Shown: positions 60,080-64,000 of the stretch, one piece after another
Layout: the number at the start of each line of letters is the position of its first letter
Position numbering within the stretch: position 1 is the first letter of the stretch
NCBI GenBank assembly: GCA_035505655.1
Contig: DATJQP010000065.1
Span: 1-64,000, forward strand
Direction of reading: 5' to 3'
From: JAGVPT01 sp035505655
Lineage (GTDB): Bacteria > Bacteroidota > Ignavibacteria > UBA10030 > UBA8401
Length of the DNA stretch: 64,000 nucleotides
Position numbers and translations under genes: made by a program
The notes under the pieces: model-generated
The model's input: the letters and a program-made list of their open reading frames with translations, nothing else
Told to the model about the DNA's origin: nothing
The model's database searches: none

Positions 60080-60367
60080 TCAGTTTTGCGAGAGGATCGC
60101 GTCCTTCGCCGCTTTGGCAACGCGGAATTTTACAACCTTTTTCGCCGGGATTTGAATGATCTCGCCCGTCGCCGGGTTCCGGCCCTGGCGCGCCTTGCGG
60201 TCGACCAAAACCAGCTTGCCTACGCCCGGAATTGTAAACTGGTTCTTGGCCTCTGCATACGCAAGTCTCGCCAATTCTTCGAAGAAAGCCGTGGCTTGCT
60301 TCTTTTTCAAGCCAAACTTCTTCGCGAAGTGATCGGCGATCTGGGATTTTGTCATGGCCTTTGCCAT
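60080..60367 (-). CDS. hup: DNA-binding protein HU
   Basis: Histone-like nucleoid protein, 95 aa. The HU/IHF signature VPGVGKLVLVDRKARQGRNP-like segment (FTIPGVGKLVLVDRKARQGR) and GEIIQIPAKKVVKFRVAKAAK are present; the beta-arm contains the usual RNPATGE. ATG at 60367 has GAGGAG six bases upstream. It has its own promoter and a strong terminator, so it is a single-gene unit. Confidence 0.95.
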   Translation of the reverse strand: MAKAMTKSQIADHFAKKFGLKKKQATAFFEELARLAYAEAKNQFTIPGVGKLVLVDRKARQGRNPATGEIIQIPAKKVVKFRVAKAAKDAILSQN

Positions 60368-60462
60368 TGTGCGCTCCTCAAAAAAGTTAAATGTTTATTG
60401 ATTATGTTGATTGGTAAGTGGGGCGGTTAAAGCCGCGAAACTTCGATCCTAATTCTCTGGCC

Positions 60463-60494
60463 GAAATATATGAAATCAGGTTATTAAAAACCAA
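60463..60494 (-). promoter_or_regulatory. Promoter of the HU gene
   Basis: TTG (60494-60492), 21 bp, TATATTTC (60470-60463) on the minus strand. The leader of about 90 bases is AT-rich. The remaining part of the gap (60495-60710) shows no further feature I can support. Confidence 0.45.
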
Positions 60495-60710
60495 GCAAAA
60501 TTTGAGGTTTTTTGAGATTTTCTTGGTGTCACAGCAGAGGGTCTGAAACCCTTCAATTCAGCTCGTTTTTGAAGGTCTTCACCCAATAAAAAAGGGCAAA
60601 TGTCGGGGCTTTCTGGAACGTACGCGTTCTACGCGGTTGTTGCATACACAGAGCACTACAATAATCCACGATTTACTAACCGCATCACTATTGATTGAAG
60701 GAAGAGCCAA

Positions 60711-61160
60711 ATGAAAATGTCTGCATTGTTTGCTCTCTTCGCTTTCCTGATCGCAGGATTTTTCAATGTCCAGGCTCAGGAAACCGCCGCGAAGCCCAAG
60801 GTGCACACCATGAAGGGATATCTGGTCGACAAGATGTGCGCTACTGGAATGGCGAAAAAGTCCCACGACGAGGCGATGGCGAAGGCGGCAAAGCACACGA
60901 AAAGTTGTGCGCTCGAGGAGAGTTGCCAGGAGAGCGGATTTGGATTGATGTGCGATGGCAAATGGTACAAGTTCGACGACGCCGGGGACAAGAAAGCCGA
61001 AGCGTGGCTGAAGAAAACGAGCAAGACTAACGACCTCTATGTTGAGGTCACAGGCACCCATGACGGCGATATTTTCAAAGTCGTTTCTTTGAAGGAACTC
61101 AAAGGAGGCGCCAGCAAGAAAGACGAGGGGATGAAAATGGACGACATGAAGATGAACTGA
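60711..61160 (+). CDS. Small secreted protein with Cys-rich core and Met-rich tail
   Basis: 149 aa with a signal peptide (LFALFAFLIAGFFNVQAQ). The mature protein contains MKGYLVDKMCATGMAKKSHD, SCALEESCQESGFGLMCDGK and WYKFDD, so four cysteines and several histidines and methionines. The C-terminus is rich in Met, Lys and Asp (MKMDDMKMN). This suggests metal binding, for example copper, but it is not a family I can name with confidence. AGGAAGAG precedes the ATG. A terminator follows at 61217-61249. Confidence 0.8.
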   Translation: MKMSALFALFAFLIAGFFNVQAQETAAKPKVHTMKGYLVDKMCATGMAKKSHDEAMAKAAKHTKSCALEESCQESGFGLMCDGKWYKFDDAGDKKAEAWLKKTSKTNDLYVEVTGTHDGDIFKVVSLKELKGGASKKDEGMKMDDMKMN

Positions 61161-61216
61161 AGCAAGGTCCTCAGGTAGCCCGGCAAGGAATTGTCGGATA
61201 TCCTTCCAAGATCGAA

Positions 61217-61249
61217 GCCTTCCCGGACATAAACCGGGAGGGCTTTTTT
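61217..61249 (+). terminator. Intrinsic terminator after the small secreted protein gene
   Basis: Stem GCCTTCCCGG (61217-61226) / CCGGGAGGGC (61234-61243) with a 7-base loop and one G-T pair, followed directly by six T residues. Confidence 0.92.
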
Positions 61250-61658
61250 GTTCCCCTTCTTCGGCCGTCAGGATCACACGGAACGCTGTTTCATCCGAAA
61301 ATTCATAAACGTTGGGTTTTCGGGCATTCCGTGAGAGCGCGCCGGTGGAGCGAGATCCTGGACGCCAGCTAGTGACGAGCTGAAGCCCTCCGCAAAATTC
61401 GCGCGCACGACGCGGATTTTTGGTACGCAATATCTTCGGCTAATCTGGCATCCAACCGAACCTTCTGCCTTACATCTCGGACCACGGTCTGCTCGCCACG
61501 AACCGTGAACGGCCGACCGCGAAGTATGAACCCAGGACAACGAAATAAGAACTCAAAGGTTCCGTCCGTGGACTTTGGATCTTGGACTTTGAACCTTGGA
61601 CCATCGACTGCGAACCAACAACCCCAAGACCCCAGAACTCCCCAACGCACCTCCTAAA
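61250..61658. other. Gene-free stretch with degenerate low-complexity sequence
   Basis: No gene is supported. From about 61540 to 61650 the plus strand has low-complexity phrases such as GGACTTTGGATCTTGGACTT and CCCCAAGACCCCAGAACTCC, probably degenerate short repeats. The reading frames on the minus strand here (61274-61540 and 61369-61650) have no family features. Confidence 0.5.
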
Positions 61659-61689
61659 TTGATTGCTATCAAATTTAGACTTATCTTAA
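61659..61689 (+). promoter_or_regulatory. Promoter of the second large TPR gene
   Basis: TTG (61659-61661), 20 bp, TATCTTAA (61682-61689), about 40 bases before the ATG at 61732. Confidence 0.5.
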
Positions 61690-61731
61690 TCCATCCCTTG
61701 AAGTGATTTCTCAACATGACTGCAGGGCTAG

Positions 61732-64000
61732 ATGCGCATCGGACTCCTTTCGATCGTTCTTTTTTTCGCCGTCCTTACAGAGTGCGCAGCTCAAAACACC
61801 AAGGAAAACGCCGATTTTAAGCTCGCGGTCAACCTCTTCTCCGACAAGCTCTACGATCTTTCCCTCGAGCAATTCAAGCAATTTATCTCGACCTACCCTT
61901 CAAGCCCGCAAAGCGTAGACGCGAAGTACTATGTAGCGCTTGCTGAACGTGCTCTGAAGAAGGACGATGATGCGCGCGTCGCCTTTCAGAATTTTGCGAT
62001 CACGTACCCCGAGCATCCCAAGGCCGCAGAGGCGTGGTGGAATATCGGAGAGATCTACCGCGCCACCGGAAAACTCGCGGATGCCGCTTCTGCCTTTGAG
62101 CGGATCAAGGTCTTCCAGTCAAAAAGCCCTCTCGCCCCAAAAGCTCTTCTCACGGCGGGGGATCTCTTCTTACGATCCGGCGACGCCGATGATGCAAAGC
62201 GTTGTTTGAAGTCGCTGATCAGCGATTATCCGACGGATGAGAATGTCACCGCGGCGCACGCACAGCTCGGCTCGATCTATCTCAAAGAGAACAACACAAT
62301 CGCGGCACAGAAGGAGCTTCAGACAGTCACCGAGAGCGGCGGCGACCCTGATGTGACCGCAACGGCAACGTTGCAGCTGGCTTCGATCGCGGAGTCTTCG
62401 GGAAACCCGGACGAAGCCGAGCGCTTGTACAAATCCATTGTCGACGAGAAAAAGTCCAAAGTGTCGCCGGCGACCGTGGGACGCGCAAGGCTTCTTCTCT
62501 CCCGGTTCTATTTCTCCGTGGGGAAGCAATCAGAAGGGACCGATTTGCTTCAGAAGCTCTGTGCGGATTCGACCAGGATCCCGCGTTCACTCGTGCAGGA
62601 ATCCCTCCTCGAGCTCGGCAAGAACAGCTTCAGCCAGGGAGAGTTCAAGAAATCTGCGGCGGCGTTTGAACGTTCGCTCGAGTATCCGGTCGATTCGTCG
62701 CTCGTCGTCTCCGCCCTCTTCGGAGCGGGTCGGGCCTACGACATGACCAGGGAGTATAAGCGATCGTTTCTCGCTTACACGACGGCGGCGGATCATCTTC
62801 CGTCCGGACCGGACAAGCGGACGGCAATCCTTCGCACCGCGGTCATTGCCTCCGACCTCAAGAACCCCGCCGCGGCCCTGCAGTACTACCAGGAGTGTCT
62901 CGATCTTTTTCCCTCCGACCCCGAGTCGCCGGAGATTCTCTATAGAATCGCCGAACTCGAAGGAACGAAACTCAACGAACCTCAGAAGGCGACGGAACTC
63001 TACGAAGAGTTCCTCTCCCGGCATCCGCAGGACGGGCGGGCGGACGACGCCGCTTTTGCGCTCGCAACGACGTACGAGTCGCTCCACGAGAACAGCGACG
63101 CTGTGAAGGCCTACGCAAAAGTCCTCCGGAATTACCCTTCAAGCCCCATGGCTCCCGAAGCCGAAGAACGGAAGGAGTTTCTGGAGAAGTACCAGTCGTC
63201 GGACAAAGAAGAGACGGTGAAGCAGCTTGCGCTTCTCATCGGGGATCTCATCCTCGAAAAAAACCGGGCCGAGCTCGCGGTGCGGCTCGGGGACATCTAC
63301 CTCAATGTGCTCCAGGACTTCCCCGAGGCTGCGCTTCAATATCAGAAGGCCGAATCCGTGAGCAAGGACACCTCCCTGGAAGAACGGGCTGAGTTCGGCC
63401 GGACGCTTGCGTTGACTCGCGAGTGTTCGCTCGATAGCTCCGCGACACGTCCTGCGATCGACGCACTCACCACCTTCCTCAAGCGGTTCCCCCTCGGGAA
63501 GAACAGCGACGAGGCGGCGTATACGCTCCTTCGTCTCAAGAGCGAAGGCGCGACCGCGTCTGCGCGGATCCAAATTGCGAGGGATGAGCTGGCGGAGAGG
63601 CCGGGATCGACTTTCACTCCCCAGGTTCTCCTTGCGCTCGGTAAGGCACAGAAGGATAAGGGTCTTTTGGGGGAATCGATCGAAACGTACAAGCGGATTG
63701 TGTCGGAATTTCCCCTTCGTCCCGAGGCAGAGGAGGCGTCCGCAGATCTGGGTCTTCAACTCGCTTCGCTTGGACGGGACGACACGGCGGCGGTGGTCCT
63801 GAGCGAGTATCTGAGAGAATACCCCCGCGGGTTCTACTGTGCCGAGGTGCTCTATGAAATCGGCATCGTTTCTGCGCGGGGGAACAAACCGCTCCTCGCC
63901 GCGACATCCTTTGAACAGCTCCGGAGCAAATATCCCTACTCCCCACGCGCGGCGGACTGTCTCGAACCGCTGGCTCAGTGTTACCGGAACACCGCCCAGT
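61732..64000 (+). CDS. Large secreted TPR protein, 5' part (cut by window edge)
   Basis: At least 756 codons, open to the right edge. The start at 61732 gives a signal peptide (LLSIVLFFAVLTECAAQ). The rest is a long array of BamD/YbgF-like TPR units, e.g. NLFSDKLYDLSLEQFKQFIS, AFQNFAITYPEHPKAAEAWW and ALQYYQECLDLFPSDPESPE, resembling the 1012-aa TPR protein at 35819-38857 in layout. It probably starts a second envelope operon whose other genes lie beyond the window. Confidence 0.85.
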   Translation, partial: MRIGLLSIVLFFAVLTECAAQNTKENADFKLAVNLFSDKLYDLSLEQFKQFISTYPSSPQSVDAKYYVALAERALKKDDDARVAFQNFAITYPEHPKAAEAWWNIGEIYRATGKLADAASAFERIKVFQSKSPLAPKALLTAGDLFLRSGDADDAKRCLKSLISDYPTDENVTAAHAQLGSIYLKENNTIAAQKELQTVTESGGDPDVTATATLQLASIAESSGNPDEAERLYKSIVDEKKSKVSPATVGRARLLLSRFYFSVGKQSEGTDLLQKLCADSTRIPRSLVQESLLELGKNSFSQGEFKKSAAAFERSLEYPVDSSLVVSALFGAGRAYDMTREYKRSFLAYTTAADHLPSGPDKRTAILRTAVIASDLKNPAAALQYYQECLDLFPSDPESPEILYRIAELEGTKLNEPQKATELYEEFLSRHPQDGRADDAAFALATTYESLHENSDAVKAYAKVLRNYPSSPMAPEAEERKEFLEKYQSSDKEETVKQLALLIGDLILEKNRAELAVRLGDIYLNVLQDFPEAALQYQKAESVSKDTSLEERAEFGRTLALTRECSLDSSATRPAIDALTTFLKRFPLGKNSDEAAYTLLRLKSEGATASARIQIARDELAERPGSTFTPQVLLALGKAQKDKGLLGESIETYKRIVSEFPLRPEAEEASADLGLQLASLGRDDTAAVVLSEYLREYPRGFYCAEVLYEIGIVSARGNKPLLAATSFEQLRSKYPYSPRAADCLEPLAQCYRNTAQ

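Noticed and set aside
60579..61430. Minus-strand 283-codon frame covering the small secreted protein gene
   Set aside because: It would run through the plus-strand terminator and the secreted protein gene, which has a signal peptide, a ribosome binding site and a terminator; the minus frame has none.
61274..61650. Minus-strand frames in the gap before the last TPR gene
   Set aside because: They fall in low-complexity repeat-like sequence and resemble no family; considered noise.
1..64000. Insertion sequences, prophage genes, toxin-antitoxin or restriction systems
   Set aside because: No transposase, integrase, phage structural gene, methyltransferase or antitoxin-type protein was found in any frame; the window looks like core chromosome.

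Overview
The window is a 64 kb piece of bacterial chromosome (GC-rich, densely packed, almost all genes on the minus strand). It looks like a deep-branching member of the Bacteroidota/FCB group, of the Ignavibacteria or Rhodothermia type. The evidence is a secreted beta-propeller with a type IX secretion sorting tail (motif QNYPNPFNPSTKI), a GWxTD protein, Bacteroidota-style promoters (TTG, 20 bp, TAnnTTnG) in front of many genes, a 2-oxoamine synthase closest to Bacteroidota serine palmitoyltransferase, and an 11-gene complex I operon without nuoEFG. No prophage, insertion sequence, integrase or CRISPR array was seen; the taxon is inferred, not proven.

Layout. 1-1251: start of dnaK (minus, cut by the window edge). 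1550-5291: plus-strand genes for a secreted M28 peptidase, biotin protein ligase, CoaX and a zinc-ribbon membrane protein. 5371-7473: T9SS-sorted beta-propeller. 7661-18233: nuoABCDHIJKLMN, then a membrane-anchored TPR protein and tRNA-Arg(CCG), whose 5' end and upstream DNA are tandemly repeated. 19520-24592: TPR protein, radical SAM protein, Tat-type dipeptide epimerase, UspA, cNMP-binding protein, IlvE. 24690-28219: a probable sphingolipid (ceramide) locus: GNAT-type acyltransferase, serine palmitoyltransferase and a divergent NAD-dependent reductase. 28220-31075: inverted AT-rich repeats around a DUF3795 gene, a WbaP-type sugar transferase, a small membrane protein and REP-like palindromes.

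31118-38857 (minus) is an envelope operon in the order large TPR protein, plugless outer-membrane barrel, SPOR protein, ExbB, 72-aa membrane protein, ExbD, TonB. 39108-42497 holds carbamoyl-phosphate synthase large subunit split into two genes, with a terminator-like hairpin in the leader. 42747-56901 can be read as one long minus-strand unit: GT9 glycosyltransferase, DUF3108, deoxyhypusine-synthase-like protein, CPBP protease, zinc-ribbon protein, CdsA, RimO, GWxTD protein, Omp85 protein, UbiA prenyltransferase, RNase HII, degenerate cyclase-like protein, YraN, CstA. 57047-59574: FKBP lipoprotein, ferredoxin, geranylgeranyl-reductase-family flavoprotein and VanX-like dipeptidase. 60080-60367: HU. 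60711-61160: small secreted protein. 61732-64000: start of another large TPR protein, cut by the right edge.

The recurring theme is the cell envelope: ceramide synthesis, CDP-diacylglycerol synthesis, a UbiA enzyme resembling digeranylgeranylglyceryl phosphate synthase, an isoprenoid-chain reductase with its own ferredoxin, Omp85 and Ton/Tol-like machinery, and peptidoglycan-peptide hydrolysis and epimerisation. The most notable leads are the ceramide locus, the isoprenoid-lipid candidates, the Ton/SPOR/barrel operon, the split carB with its leader hairpin, and the repeated tRNA 5' region.
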